Under the pieces are notes generated by a model that saw nothing but the letters and a program-made list of their open reading frames with translations, was not told where the DNA came from and searched no databases. This document shows, piece after piece, positions 23,845 to 36,800 of a stretch of DNA of 64,000 nucleotides. This DNA comes from Polytrichum commune (Eukaryota > Streptophyta > Polytrichopsida > Polytrichales > Polytrichaceae): the NCBI GenBank assembly GCA_950295325.1, contig OX485808.1, positions 5,894,501 to 5,958,500 on the forward strand, given 5' to 3'. Position numbers and translations under genes: made by a program. Each line of letters begins with the position of its first letter. Positions within the stretch are counted from its first letter, which is position 1.

Positions 23845-24989
23845 TTGTTGGCCTTAACTATCATATGCTTGAGCCGATTGGCATGCACTCCAATGGACGA
23901 GACAAAGCTCATTGTGGACGCAAGGACAAGGTGAGGTGGCCATGATATAATACACAAAGCTCGAGCCTCTCGACTGACAATGTCCTCGCCCCATCATCCA
24001 TCCCCCCATCCTCCCTTTCATTCATCCATGGTTACTTGTTCTCCCCGACACAAACTCATCCATGCAGCTCATCCATTGGTCTATCCTACCGCCGGGGCAC
24101 ACAAAACACTGGCACCCTTCACCCGATGTAACAAGCCCGGGGACTTCATTCTGGCACATTTCACAATATGTGTGGGGCAAGGCATGCTGGGGCCACAAAT
24201 GAAGAAATCCCTCGCATACAAGCAATTTCTCATCCATCCAAGTTTGCAATTGACAGGTTTGTGACGATTCATTTCAAATGACTCTCACTAGACTAATCCG
24301 GGTTCTTCAAGGGTAATTCTTGTCTCAAATCGATTAAAATGCGATTTCACGATGGATGGATATATGGATGAATAGATGGATGAATGGATGGATGCACGGT
24401 GAGGGGAACGGAAGGGAGCTATGGAGGGTGTATGATTTTCTCATTCATGCTAGACGGATGAGACCCTTGCATTCGTTTGTGGTGATTCCCTCTTGGTAAG
24501 AAAAGGCACACTTGTATGAGAAGATTTTCTCTCGCCTCTGTCCATAGCCCCCACAAGGTTTGCCCCGCACATCAACATGCATGAGGGGATTACCGTAGAG
24601 GGCTCTCTATTCCAACACAAAATCAATATTCCCCCCTCATAACTTGCCACGTGTCATGCTCACATTCACCAAGACCCACTTATATCCCATGTGGAAACTA
24701 GTAAGTACCAACACTTGTGAATATGCAACAGAGAGCCCTCTACAGCAACCTCACGGGCTTGTAAGACGAGCTTCAACACACAGAGGGCTCAAGGGGCATG
24801 ATGTTGGAGTGGTCTTTAGGTATACAACTGACAATGTGGTGGTGGTGGTGGGATGGGTGGTTTTTCCCAACATTCCCCATTGTTTCCGGAAGGTGGGGGG
24901 ACCAACAATAGAATGATGTGTCATATGCACGGATGGAAAAGGTCAGGATGGCATGGGCCCATGCTACGCTAAATATTGTATGTAGTGTC
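23845..24989 (+). repeat. Long R1a repeat, copy 1
   Basis: This stretch aligns over about 1.1 kb with 39,719-40,850: 'gcttgagcc', 'ctcattgtggacgcaagg', 'gcaaggcatgctgggg', a run of gatg-rich sequence, 'tagagggctctctattcc' and 'gctaaatattgtatgtagtgtc'. No protein-coding potential is visible, so it may be a non-autonomous element whose ends I could not define. Confidence 0.7.
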
Positions 24990-25224
24990 TAGTGATCAGG
25001 GAGATTTTGGGCATAATCGGTCGAGATCCTAGTGTTTGCAAGTCCAACCGGTTGCATGTTGACATTCTTCGGTTTTCCTTTATTAAATTGGGGTATATTC
25101 TATAAATTCCTCTAAAATGATCGATGATGATCGGTAATTTTCCTGCAGTCTTGAACTTCAACCGGTTAGTTCTCAAACTCAACCGGTTCATCTGTAACTA
25201 ATTGCCGGTTCTCCCCGATCATAG
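24990..25224. mobile_element. hAT-like MITE with 8-bp target duplication
   Basis: The sister repeat at about 40,835 reads straight through 'gtatgtagtgtcacttgctag'. Here that site is opened by 235 bp flanked by the 8-bp duplication GTAGTGTC (24,982-24,989 and 25,225-25,232). The ends share an imperfect inverted TGATCxGGGAG block. Related sequences lie near 2,680-2,915 and 33,405-33,645. The 8-bp duplication points to the hAT superfamily. Confidence 0.75.
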
Positions 25225-25633
25225 GTAGTGTCACTTGCTAGATGGAGTTACAATATGCTATATCTTTTTGCTTTTAATGTAATGTTTTAACCAGGGAAAG
25301 TTATAATGTCCAAACGAACAATTCGACCTTTATCGAAAAGAAAGAATATATGCAACAAAGAATTATGGCATTGTGTAATTCCAAATAGCAAGTGTGATCA
25401 AATACAATGTTTAGTGAAATCAATACGATACAATATGTGTAATTGAATGAAAGGCCTTATGTAGCTGAATGTTTCTATTACAATATTAGCTGCATAACAT
25501 TACTCATCACCCACTGATCAAAGAGTGGGTGTTGAGTAATGTTATGTAAATTATTGGTTTGTGTGGTGGGTATCACTAAACACGAGATGTTTGTGCACCC
25601 AAGTCAATCATCTTAGCACCTACTGACATTAGG

Positions 25634-28600
25634 TGCTCACCCAAAAGGAACCATACATACACCTAGGAATACATCCAACCCCATCACTCAAATGGAACCT
25701 ACAAAAAGAAACAACATTCAAGAATGTCAAACAACAAAGCCAACTACTAACCAGCTCACCGGCTAGCCCACACAAAAAATTAAAATTTTAAACATTGTTA
25801 TCAAACCCCGAATCGCATATGCCTACTACGTTGTTCCATTCTCCAAACCAGACATTAAGAAACTAGACAAGATCATCAGTAAACTAACCAAGGAAATATG
25901 CAATATACCCAAAAGCACTACCAACATCCTCACCCACCTCCCCCATGAAAACTTTAGCATTAATGCAATCTCACTTCTACCAGACTAGATACGCTGCATA
26001 GGACAACAATTAATACATGCCCTTAATGACCTACGACAATTACGCATCATCTACCAAGGACTAGCCAAGTACATAGTGGACAAATACGGAGGCTCACTTC
26101 ACCTCCCTAAATTCAAACAACAAGCGTGTATATGATCACCCATAGCCAAAACACTATTTCTTCTAGAAAGATAATATGAAATACACGTCACCACTGCGAT
26201 TCGTGCATTCTCCATTAAAAAAATCACACTAAAAAAACATAGAGAACCAACACAAATTACGACAATCTGATAGAAAACTCCAAAACCAAAACCCAAAAAT
26301 ACCTAGACAAACTATACATGTATGGCATCACCACACTACCACAAATCTAGAACCCAGATACTAAAGCCATACTCACACCAAAAGAATTCCAAACCACATA
26401 CAAGCACATACGTAAAACTATCAAAGAAGTCGTTCAACAAGCCTCAATAGTATTCCCTACCCCACCAACACCCACAACACAAATAACCCACCCCCAACAG
26501 GCATTGCAGACACCCCCATAAAATACACATACATTAGACACCCCCCTCCCCCACAAGCAGCATTAGGACAAACATTCCAAACCATTATTGATGAAAAAAT
26601 CAACACCAAAAGAGACAAATGGGGAGCACAAGCAATCCAAAGAATGTACCTATGCCAATGGCAATTACCACAAAGGACCACACAACAATGGCACAAAGAA
26701 GAAGAACTACCACACCCGGACACTATACTACTGGAACATAATATACTATGCATAACACAATACCACAAGAAACAAATAGAACAGAAAACCATCCAAACAT
26801 ACGTTAATCTCATCAACCACACCCAATCAAAGGACAACAAATATATGCACCCCCCCCCCCTAAAAATCACCAACCTCAAACTATCCACACAAAAGTGCAA
26901 TCCTAACAAAGACATACAAATAAACCAACCAACCATCCAAATACAAAACTCCGAAGCTAACATATACGACCATAGAGGGAAATACATGGCCACCATCACT
27001 ACCAAACGTCTACAATGGCTACAGAATCAATTCTCCCACAATAACCTCACACACCTAAATAATTCCCTACAACCCCCTCCCCAAAACTTCGAAACAAAAA
27101 TATTATGGCTTATACAAAGATACATAACTATACTCCCCAAGAAAAAAACAAGAAAAAAATACAACTAGAAAACCTACACCACACACTACACCCGGCAATT
27201 ACTAAAATACTAATAGAATCCTTTAAAATGACACACTCGTACTACTCATCCCCACTCACATGCCCCCTACAACTCACACAATACTACTCACCTCACAACC
27301 GGGACAACATTTTTGGCTCCATGGGACATGCACAATCCTCCAAATGGCAAGGCGTTAATCACAAAGATTGGTCATCACAACAAATCCCACTAACTGCAAA
27401 TGTTGACATACACACAATGGCCACCATCCCCCCACATACCATACAATATAACCCCCCACCGGAATGGCCAAAATACTACCAATATATAGAATCATCGCTC
27501 ACATCAATAATTTGCATACATAGCCAAGCCAACCTAACACCCAATCTACGAACTCCACGCGAACTAGCACACATATTAAAACACACCACTAACACACACA
27601 TAGACACATATCTCATTAAAACCACAAAACCAAACTATCGCATTAAATTCTCAAACACATGGAAAAATACACCCAAAAATAATACCCCCACAACAATAAA
27701 CATCCCCCCAATAACACTACCAACCAAATACTATCACCAACAACCTCTCAAATATCACCCGCAACATTGCATAAACACAGACGGGTCATTTATCCCCCCT
27801 TCTAAAAATTCTGAAGGACAAATAAAAGGCAACACGGTAGGCTCTGGAATATATAGCCCCAACAATACCACCCACATATCATAATAATTACCGGGATACC
27901 AAAATATCCTAAGGGCAGAACTAAACGCTATACTCATTGCCATCAAAACCATACAAAAATCTCAAATTGACACACACATATTCACATACAGCCTTAACAA
28001 CATATATTTAATCAATAATCACATACTACATCCAACTTCACAACACCACCACCCTAATAAACTCGGTATAGCAGCCATAATACATCAAATATACTGGACC
28101 CCACATTTAATCCACATCCACAAAGTACGGGCCCACACGGGCATCATGGGAAATGAAATAGGTGATACATTAGCTAATGAGGGGACGCTTAAGGAAAAAC
28201 CATCAACCATATCCCACATACACCTAGCACATGCTCACCCTACTAGCTAGCAAGCTGCCCAACAGCCACACACAATGGAGCCATTAGAAACAGACACAAA
28301 TTCATAATAAAAGCACACGACAACCACAAAGTAGCAAATGCCCAAAACAAATTCCCATACGTAGAAAAATGGCTAACTAACAAACAAATAAATCAAAAAC
28401 TCTCCAATCATTTTTGGAAAAATAAAGAAGTAACGGATGCCCAAATCACCCAAACACTAAAATTTAGATATGCCCACTACATGGGCAACCATAGGAAAAA
28501 CATCTTTTGGCCCCTTAAATTCCAAAACCCCAACTGTACACTATGCCACAAAAACGACAGAGATACATGGCCCCACTTACTATCAATGTGCGAGCACCTT

Positions 28601-29215
28601 TATTTGAAAGGCCTAAGAATAGCTCGCCACAATAAGGCGGTACACCTCACCACTCAGAGACTACAAGCCAACAAACACACCCGATACTACACTCTAACAA
28701 ATGCAAGCAACCTCAATAACATGAACCAAGAACAAAGTGTCCCATAATGGCTAATAGAATGTTCATGCCCACAAACAAGTTGCCAATGCCAAGCCAGACT
28801 AAGACCATATATCCTCTGCATACTAGGCACCCCAAACCACACTTCAACCCCATTACTACCTTCACACACACATACACAATACAATTCATTGAATTCACAT
28901 ACTGCCACGACAGATTCCCCGAACAGGCCCTCACACAAAAACATGCAAAATACAACCCACTAATCAATAATATACGAAACAAAGGCTGAAAAACAAACCC
29001 CCTTATCACTATTACAGCAGGAGTAAGAGGAGTTATACACGAACAATCCATTGAAAAACTAATTGACCTCAAAATTCCAAAGAATAACATCAAGACTCTC
29101 ATGAAATCAAAATGCCATTAAATACCTTACCTATCTTGTACTCAACAAAAGGAAACTCGACGACAACCAAACTACTCTCGCACCACCCTAAAATTGGATT
29201 GAACCTTTTAACTAA
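25634..29215 (+). pseudogene. Decayed, 5'-truncated LINE (RT thumb, RNase H, zinc finger)
   Basis: Homology begins abruptly inside the reverse transcriptase, with an 'HLGIHPTPSLKW'-type segment and 'RIAYAYYVVPFSKPDIKKLD', and is broken by stops from 25,985 on. Around 27,765-28,200 lies an RNase H domain: NTDGSF supplies the first Asp, ILRAELNA the Glu, and a C-terminal 'KVRAHTGIMGNE' block is present. The usual T-D-S catalytic position reads T-Y-S. Near 28,535-28,600 is a CxxC...WPHLLSMCEH zinc-finger motif of the zf-RVT type. The frame is split into several pieces (26,644-27,168, 27,105-27,884 and 28,481-28,747). The coding strand is strongly A/C-rich and G-poor. The truncation at the 5' side is typical of LINE insertion. 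Confidence 0.8.
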
Positions 29216-29299
29216 TAGAGCCCACCTCCTAAAAGAGGCATAACCCCTCATGCTACAACATGGTATACCGCGTTAAGCATTTGGATAACGGGCTCATAT

Positions 29300-29880
29300 T
29301 CATGCCGGTATAATATTCATGCCGGTATTTGCACACACAAGGAGTGAAGGTTAGAAACTTGGAATGCAAGTGAATCCATGGTATCATTAGTTCTATGATA
29401 GAACCGATCTAACCGGAAGAAATTCTTGTATTACTTTCAATATTCAAGTTTGGTGGGGCTAGTATCAGCAAACAAAAGACTACCATACTTATGCCCCCTC
29501 CCCACCTGACTTTACCAAATAACCAAAGTCTTTCCTAAAAACCGAGTAAAGCTCCCTCAGTTGTAGGGGACGCATCCGGCTATCCCAATGCACCTACAAG
29601 AACTTGTTCCGGGGATTTTCAAGTAGCTTTTAGTTAAGTAGCTTTCACACATGTTCATGGTTTTATCTACCAAGCAATAAATGTTGGATAAGTTTTTGTC
29701 CCATCCCCAAGTCCCTTACTACTCATCTATCTTACCATCGGTTTTTGTTAATGCAGCTCCTCGTGCCCTCATAGCTAAGACTAAAACGCACCCAATGGCA
29801 CGGGTGGGAGGCGACACTTTTAAAGGTCCTACGTTCTTGCCTCATGTTTAGGTACCGATGGGAGGGTCGGTGCTGGAGGC
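29300..29880 (+). repeat. R1b fragment and unassigned sequence
   Basis: About 29,330-29,500 continues repeat R1b where the LINE left off ('gagtgaaggttagaaac', 'gaatccatggtatcattag'), which shows that the LINE landed inside an R1b copy. Just before it, 'atattcatgccggta' occurs twice in tandem. From 29,500 to 29,880 I recognise nothing. Confidence 0.5.
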
Positions 29881-30120
29881 TTAAAACCTCCACTTGTAAG
29901 CCATGCCACATCATTTGCCAACTAGGCTCGGCACTAGATAATGTTGATGGTGTGAAGGCCGGGTTGTTAGAACCAACTTTTAGTCTTAGCTAAAGTCGGG
30001 TGGGGAGGGGGCATTACTTGCACAACCAGAAGGGCCTGCCCCACCTAACTTTACCTCGGGGTTTTTAGGGTGGTTTAGGGTTTTTTATTTACTCCTTGCA
30101 CCCACCACCGCATGCAACTA

Positions 30121-30335
30121 CACTGAATATGATATTTAGTGTGGCTTACTATGTGGAATTACGCAATGCTATACCTATTTATTATACATTTCATATTTTA
30201 CCAACAATTGTTAAATTGGCAGTTTGGACATTATAGAACATTGACAACTTTACATAATAAAATAAATTTAATAGTAAAACAATATAGCACCGTGCAAATC
30301 CAAATAGTAAGCCATACTAAATATTGTATTTGGTG
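30121..30335. mobile_element. MITE with TA target duplication, sister of 1168-1383
   Basis: The left end is CACTGAATATGATATTTAG and the right end the complement of CACCAAATACAATATTTAG, with TA on both sides. It is present at the matching site in both R3 copies, so it inserted before R3 was copied. Confidence 0.75.
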
Positions 30336-30679
30336 TACCACTTGAATCGAGCTGGCACACTATGTGGCAGGTATAAAACACCAAGCCTACCTCCGGCACC
30401 TCGCACCCCCCGTCACTGAGGCGCTGTGAATGAGCCTCTTCATTTCGCGAGCATGGTGCATCCGGACCGTTGATCTATCAAGGCCCATCCATGGGCCTCA
30501 ATGATCCTAGGTGGCGAGGGGGTGGGGGTGGTGCTTGCCACCAAGGCGGGGTGGGGCCGTGGGCCTCATGTCTTTTTTCGGGGAGGCCGGCTTTAGGGTG
30601 GTGTCGGGCCTAGTGGTAGGCGGGCTCGGTGGGCTAGGCAGCTAGGTAGGCTAGGCGGCTAGGTAGGCCTACTTACTAA

Positions 30680-30880
30680 CTAACTATTTGGTTACCCTTA
30701 CTCTACTTACTAAATAACTAGTTGGTTGGTAACCCTTACTCTACTTACCAAATAACTAGTTGGTTACCCTTACTCTACTTACTAAATAACTAGTTGGTTA
30801 CCCTTACTCTACTAGTCTTACTAAATAACTAGTTGGTTTCCCTTACTCTACTTACTAAATAGCTAGTTGGTTACCCTCAC
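30680..30880 (+). repeat. 34-bp minisatellite inside the foldback arm
   Basis: The unit ttacccttactctacttact plus 'aaataactagttgg' repeats about five or six times in the left arm. The right arm (about 31,995-32,150) has fewer units, so the copy number has changed since the arms were made. Confidence 0.8.
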
Positions 30881-30888
30881 TTGCTAAG

Positions 30889-31575
30889 GGCCACTTCACA
30901 CATGAGCCAAAAGCCATCACCGTGAAATTGTGAGAGCCCACAAGAAAGTGTCTAAAGGTTGTCCCAAGACACCTCCAAGTCTTCATGTTAATTTAAAATA
31001 TGAGAAATCTATGGCCATTTGTTGGAGCCTCCATTTACTTATTTATGTCACGGTGTGCTACACGGTGGACGATCCATATGTGAATATAAGTCATGTTTAC
31101 TTGATTATTTTTATTCTTATTATTTTTGGGTACAAATTAAAACATGTTTTTTCCCACTCTATACCTTATTTCAAGAGCACACAATAGTGAATGCAAGATG
31201 GATGTAAAGTCTACATTGATTCCTGCATGGCATCAAATGGGTCATGTTTCATGGTCACTTGGACTACTTTCAAAAACCACATCTTGGAGGTAGGCCTAAC
31301 ACAAAATTGGGAGACCATCGCATTCCGAACGCTCACAACCGTTGGTTTATTCTATTTTAGCATGTGTGAGGACCTGCATGAATAGAAATTCAATGAAATA
31401 GCATTTGGTTGAGGGCCCGGTACATATGACTTCACACTACACTTGAGGATCCGTGACCGCACTACATGATTTTGGAGGTGTCTTGGGACGGCCTTTAGAC
31501 ACTTTCTCGTGGGCTCTCACAATTTCACGGTGATGGCTCTTGGCTTGTGTGTGAAGTGGCCCTTAGCAAGTAAGC
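30889..31575. mobile_element. GGGCCACTT-ended element forming the core of the foldback element
   Basis: The inner inverted ends read GGGCCACTTCACACATGAG and its near-complement, flanked by TAA on the left and TTA on the right. The interior matches 47,690-47,990 and 48,728-48,820 ('gcaagatggatgtaaagtc', 'ttggactactttcaaaaacc', 'ggtgtcttgg'). It belongs with the elements at 38,191, 47,603 and 50,952. It appears to have been enclosed by the outer arms. Confidence 0.6.
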
Positions 31576-31594
31576 AAGTAAGGGTAACCAACTA

Positions 31595-31994
31595 CACTAA
31601 ATAGGTAGATTAGTGTTGGAAACACTAATAGTCGACGAAAACGCTAAATGTCAATTGTCTTCATAATGTTAGAACACTAAATATCAACTCTAACACTATT
31701 TGTACCAATTAGTAACTTTGAATATTTACAAAAGTGCATTTAGCGTTAGATGACATTATTTGTAGATCTTCAAATGAAGAATTGGAGGTAGAATATGTGA
31801 GCCTCATAGAAAATGTAATATGCTAGGAATTTGATATTACAAAATTTAAACTTAATGGAACTCAACTTTGACAATGAAAAATAAAGACAAAGGAAATTGT
31901 AACGCTAATTGTACTTTCAAGTGACATTTTGTGTTTTGGGTAACTATTGGCTCTAACACTAATCTTCATCTAACACTAATCTACCTATTTAGTG
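31595..31994. mobile_element. Nested 400-bp MITE with TA target duplication
   Basis: The ends are perfect 23-bp inverted repeats beginning CACTAAATAGGTAGATTAG. TA is duplicated at 31,593-31,594 and 31,995-31,996. Removing it restores the 34-bp repeat arm of the foldback element, so it is the youngest layer here. Confidence 0.8.
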
Positions 31995-33859
31995 TAGTTA
32001 TTTAGTAAGTAGAGTAAGGGTAACCAACTAGTTATTTAGTACGTAGAGTAAGGGTAACCAACTAGTTATTTGGTAAGTAGAGTAAGGGTTACCAACCAAC
32101 TAGTTATTTAGTAAGTAGAGTAAGGGTAACCAAATAGTTAGTTAGTAAGTAGGCCTACCTAGCCGCCTAGCCTACCTAGCTGCCTAGCCCACCGAGCCCG
32201 CCTAGCCACTAGGCCCGACACCACCCTAAAGCCGGCCTCCCCGAAAAAAGACATGAGGCCCACGGCCCCACCCCTCCTTGGTGGCAAGCACCACCCCCAC
32301 CCCCTCGCCACCTAGGATCATTGAGGCCCTTGGATGGGCCTTGATGGATCAACGGTCCGGATGCACCATGCTCGCGAAATGAAGAGGCTCATTCACAGCG
32401 CCTCAGTGACGGGGCCTCGCACCCAACTACTTCCGGAAAGCTAAAGCTGCTAACACCTAGCCATATGATTGGCCGTTGCCAAGTTTAAAGTAACAGCAAT
32501 ACACCCTAAACTCCGTAATATCAACCTCCATAATGTCACACACTCTCTAATATCCCGAAACCCTAGGAAACGGATGTTCTTGGTTCAAATCTCACTCCTT
32601 AGTGTCACATTCTCTCCCTTATATCACGAAATTTGTCATTACTGCAAATCATCCAAGAAGTCAACCCACGCCCTCGCATTGCGTCATGTATCAACATGTG
32701 GAGTGTCACCTTCTCAATCTTTATTCTTCTTCTTCTTCCTCTATGCCACTTGTTGAATGTTGGTGCATGCGTCCGCCACATCATCCAGGGAAGGCCAAGT
32801 GGAGTGGACCACACTAGTGCACGTGAAGGGAGTACAAATTCAAGTTGTCCTCACATCTCCTTTGTGTTGTTCCATAATGTCAGATGCTACCACTAATTCT
32901 CTAGCATCATGCATCCATGTTAACACTACAAAACTTTGTAACATGACATGCACTTTGGTTGCCACATGCGTGATACTACGGAGTTTAGAGTGTAGTTCGG
33001 GTGCGCCTTAAATTTTAACAACCATGGAGGTTGCCGGAAGCTCACAACATGTGACCAGCGACTTGGAAACACTAGGATTTTGACCGTTCATGCCCATAAA
33101 TCTCCTGGCCACTACATCTCTAGCTTATGTCACCTTGATTTGCATGGCTGTTCATATCCATAACAATGTTATATGAATCTGATATTATTCCATGGAATAT
33201 TCTGCATATTTAGTCTCAATGTGGGGAATATTCTATTGACTACTATCAATGCCACATAACATTGTTATGGATCTAAATAATGTTATGTTGCCCCAACAAG
33301 CATCTCTGCATTCTTGAAAGCCAAATTCAGTCACCTGGATCCAAGGACATTGAAGGGTGTACAGTCTCATAGATGTGACGATTTTGGGGCGACCATTGCG
33401 ATTTTTGAGCTGTGATCGGGGGAGATTTTTGGGCATACTAATCGGTTGAGGTCCTTAGTGTTTGCAAGTCCAACCGGTTACATGTTGACATCCTTCGGTT
33501 TCCCTTTTACTAAATTGGGCATATTCTTCTATAGATTCCTCTAAAACGATCCCTAATTCTCCTGCAGTCTTGAACTTCAACCGCTTATTTCTCCAACTCA
33601 ACCGGTTCGTCTGTAACCAACTGCCGGTTCTCCCCGATCAAAGTTTTGGGGCGGTTTTCAAGTTCCACAAAACGTGAGGTACCCTTACTACTACCACTCC
33701 AACGATTGATGACATAGTGGGGTGAGAAAGGACCCGAGGGCGTCCCTTGTGACGCATACACAACTGATGTCACTCGAAACCCGGGACACTCAAAATCCCT
33801 TATGGAGGTGTCACAAAGAAGCCGAATTCGTCAATGCTTTCCTTCGCGAGTGAACAGGT

Positions 33860-36800
33860 GACTTCTCTACTCCGACATCATCATCTCCAACATGTATGTT
33901 TATTCTGAGCACCGCTTTTTCATAACACACGTTTTATTCAATCTTGGAGTCTTGGTGATTTGCATGTTGTCCCTACCATATTCGCCCAACTGTTCAATTT
34001 TCTTTATTTTGCAATTTTTTGCGAGATCATTATGACATTGCCTTCAATCCTCTCTCTCTCTCTCTCTCTCCCCCCCCCCCCCCCCGCTTTGCTCTTGATA
34101 TTGCCATAAAGATGTACTTAATTGTAACAGTTTTGAAAAAATTTGATTAAAGTTTTATACTAAGACTGGGCCACTTAGTATAATCTACACCACAGTTAAA
34201 ACAATAAAATAAACCTGACCATGAGTTAACTTACCATGGTAGAGGAGAGTTACCATAATCCACGTTTTAGGGTTTCCAATGACCTAAAACGGCCACTATA
34301 CTTCACTAAGCCAATACTTAAACCTCAAGCCTCTCCATGTGAAAACTCTTTTACATGCTTGAAGGAGCAAACTCTTGGCTTAGGAGGCGGATACAAGAAT
34401 AGTGTGGAGGTATATGGTGTTTGGTGTTCTAAAGATTGTTACTATTCAAGAAGTTACACAAGATGGCAAAAGAGCAGGTTTGTATACTCATGGTTTTGTA
34501 ATGAGTATTGATAGTTACAAACATTCAATGGACTTTACTGGTGAGGTAAATGTGTGACATGGATTGCAACTGAGCTTAGCTGAAGACACCTGACACACGC
34601 CTTTCTAACACACAATTGTATGTTTGGGTTGGCACAGGTGCAGGTGAGGCTAGCTCTTCACATTTTCAACACCAACAATAGTACATTACTCATGTTTGGA
34701 GATTCTTTCACTTTATGTCTTATATTTGTGAAAGTTACTATTCTACTTTGAACTAGTATGTTGGTATGTACACAAACTATGGAAAGTAGGTGAGATAGTG
34801 AGAATACATACAAATGAGGTATGTAAGTTTACGCATTACATCCTTAACTTATTACTTGAGTGAAACAATGGTTGTTATATGCAACATGGTGACATACTAG
34901 GTTGTGTTTTGAGCTTAGCTGCCATATGTATTGGATGTTTTTGTGAACATGATACACATCCTTACATTCTAGTACTTTATGTTATCAAAACTTTGATTAG
35001 AAGGCAAAGAAACTTGATAACATGTATGACCACTCTAATGAGTACATGCTCCTTGTTGAAAGTTCAAACTAGTATATGTGATGTAGAACATATCACTACA
35101 TACATGGTTACAATGACAGATATTGTGCTTTGGTAAGTAATAGACTTGTGATGAGAAGAAATCCCACCCACCCACCCTTGATTCATTTTGATGAAGAATA
35201 GTATGGAAAAGGCCTCTGAAAAGAGGAAGATCAAGCTTTGAAAAAAGCTTTGAAAAAAAGACAACTCTCTCTCTCTAGCTCTCTCTCTCTCTACCTAGCT
35301 CTGGGTCGAATTTGAACCAACTGACACCACTCAGTAATTTATACCCTAAAAGGTTTACCTTGGTACTAGGCTATGGCCAACTAAGGATGAACGACCATAG
35401 ATATGAAGGTGCGAATCTACAGTCCTAAATGATTACCTAATCATATATTAAGAGGAAGCCCACTTGAGTACTTCCTTTCCAAGAGTAAACCGTGGAAGCA
35501 GTTTACCTTAGGTAATTTTTGTGATTAGGGTAAACAAGGTGGGAGCTTGTTGAAAGTGAAAGTGACTTACCACAAGCTGAGGATTCTCAAATGGCCAAAG
35601 AACAGGTAGAATACTCATTGAGGATAGTGAGTATTTCGGAATACAAAATGTATGATTATGCCTCATGTATTTGTGTGACATAGATAACAATTGGGTTCTG
35701 CTGTTATTCACCTCGTGTACGTTGCTAACCCTCTCCGTGGATTTGGTTGGTGGCATGGGCACAGGTGAGGCAGACCCTTCACAAGCTTGACGGCCTTATT
35801 AGGTTTTGTATACCAGCTTATTACGAAATAGTATGTGTAGAGGAAGTAAACATTCCACAAGATTAGAAGGCATGTTTTACAATGCTACCTTGTTAGCGAC
35901 TTTGAAAGGATATTAGGTAGTCATGTTAAACTTGACTTTGCATATGTTGGATCTAAGTTACAAATCGGTTTGGAAATGATATACATTTGCAAACCATAGT
36001 GGTGAGAATACTCCTTGGTTATACATATTGCAAGTATTTCCAAAATGCTCCAAAGTGTGAAAGTTAAAATATGCAATGTACTAACATGGAGGGAAGATCC
36101 CACCCACCCTCCCAGGTTTTGATAGATACATAGATATGCGAAAGAATGGAATGGCTTCTTGACAAAGAGGATGTTTTAGAAAGAAATATGCTTGAAAGTA
36201 AGCATAGCTTCACTCAAGAAATGCCCAGCTCTCTCTCTCCAATCTCAACGTTTAGTAGGTAGTTTTTTGCACTCTCTACACGATGCAATTTGGGCAGTTA
36301 TACAACGATAACCTCAAATGTTGATGTGATAGTTGTGTTGCAAGAGGTATTGAAAGAGGTTGCAATTAGTGAATCACTTTGGACTTGTAGGCTACTGTTG
36401 GAGGCAAGTAGAACATTAGTAAATTAAAGAACTTAGTAAGCCTCACAAGAAGGCCACTTAGAAGTAGTGTACCTTATGTGGAATCAATGATGTTTTGACC
36501 ATGTAGGTGAAGGACCCGGTGTATGGAAGGAATTAGAGCCAAGAAATGACTTCTTAATGGCCATTCGTCATCTTCGTAAAAGTCGTAGGAGATTTGGCCA
36601 TCTAGGAAGGTGGGCACATGTGAGGCGCCATCTCCTCCTATATTAAAGTTAGGATTAATGTAGAGTTAGGATTAATGTTAGCACACCTTTATTCACGACG
36701 ATAGGCTACATTAGAGCTAGGTCCTTTGTATCTTTACCTTTATGTTTACAAGAGCTTCAAGCTCAAACCTTCTTCTTAGTTATTTAAGGTAGAGGCAAAG

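Larger units (their letters stand above)
30408..32414. mobile_element. Mutator-like foldback element with 9-bp target duplication
   Basis: The element starts CCCCGTCACTGAGGCG and ends with its complement, CGCCTCAGTGACGGGG. It is flanked by the 9-bp duplication CCTCGCACC (30,399-30,407 and 32,415-32,423). The uninterrupted target is visible in R3 copy 1 near 1,740. The inverted arms are about 550 bp long and nearly identical. A 9-bp duplication with long inverted arms fits the Mutator superfamily. No transposase is present; the centre (about 30,985-31,465) is non-coding. The right arm is split by a nested MITE. Confidence 0.85.
29880..33854 (+). repeat. Dispersed repeat R3, copy 2 (split by an insertion)
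   Basis: This is the same 2.2-kb repeat as 891-3,127. It is interrupted at 30,408-32,414 by a foldback element and carries its own MITE copy at 30,121-30,335. It lacks the possible retroposon found in copy 1, so the two copies together date three insertions relative to each other. Confidence 0.75.

Noticed and set aside
26457-27005. Minus-strand 182-codon hydrophobic frame as a membrane protein gene
   Set aside because: It is the complement of the A/C-rich LINE, where G/T-rich codons give Val, Leu, Cys and Trp by composition.
31019-31385. Short frames in the centre of the foldback element as a transposase
   Set aside because: They have fewer than 100 codons, no DDE or zinc-finger motifs, and the same sequence appears as non-coding DNA in the related element at 47.7 kb.
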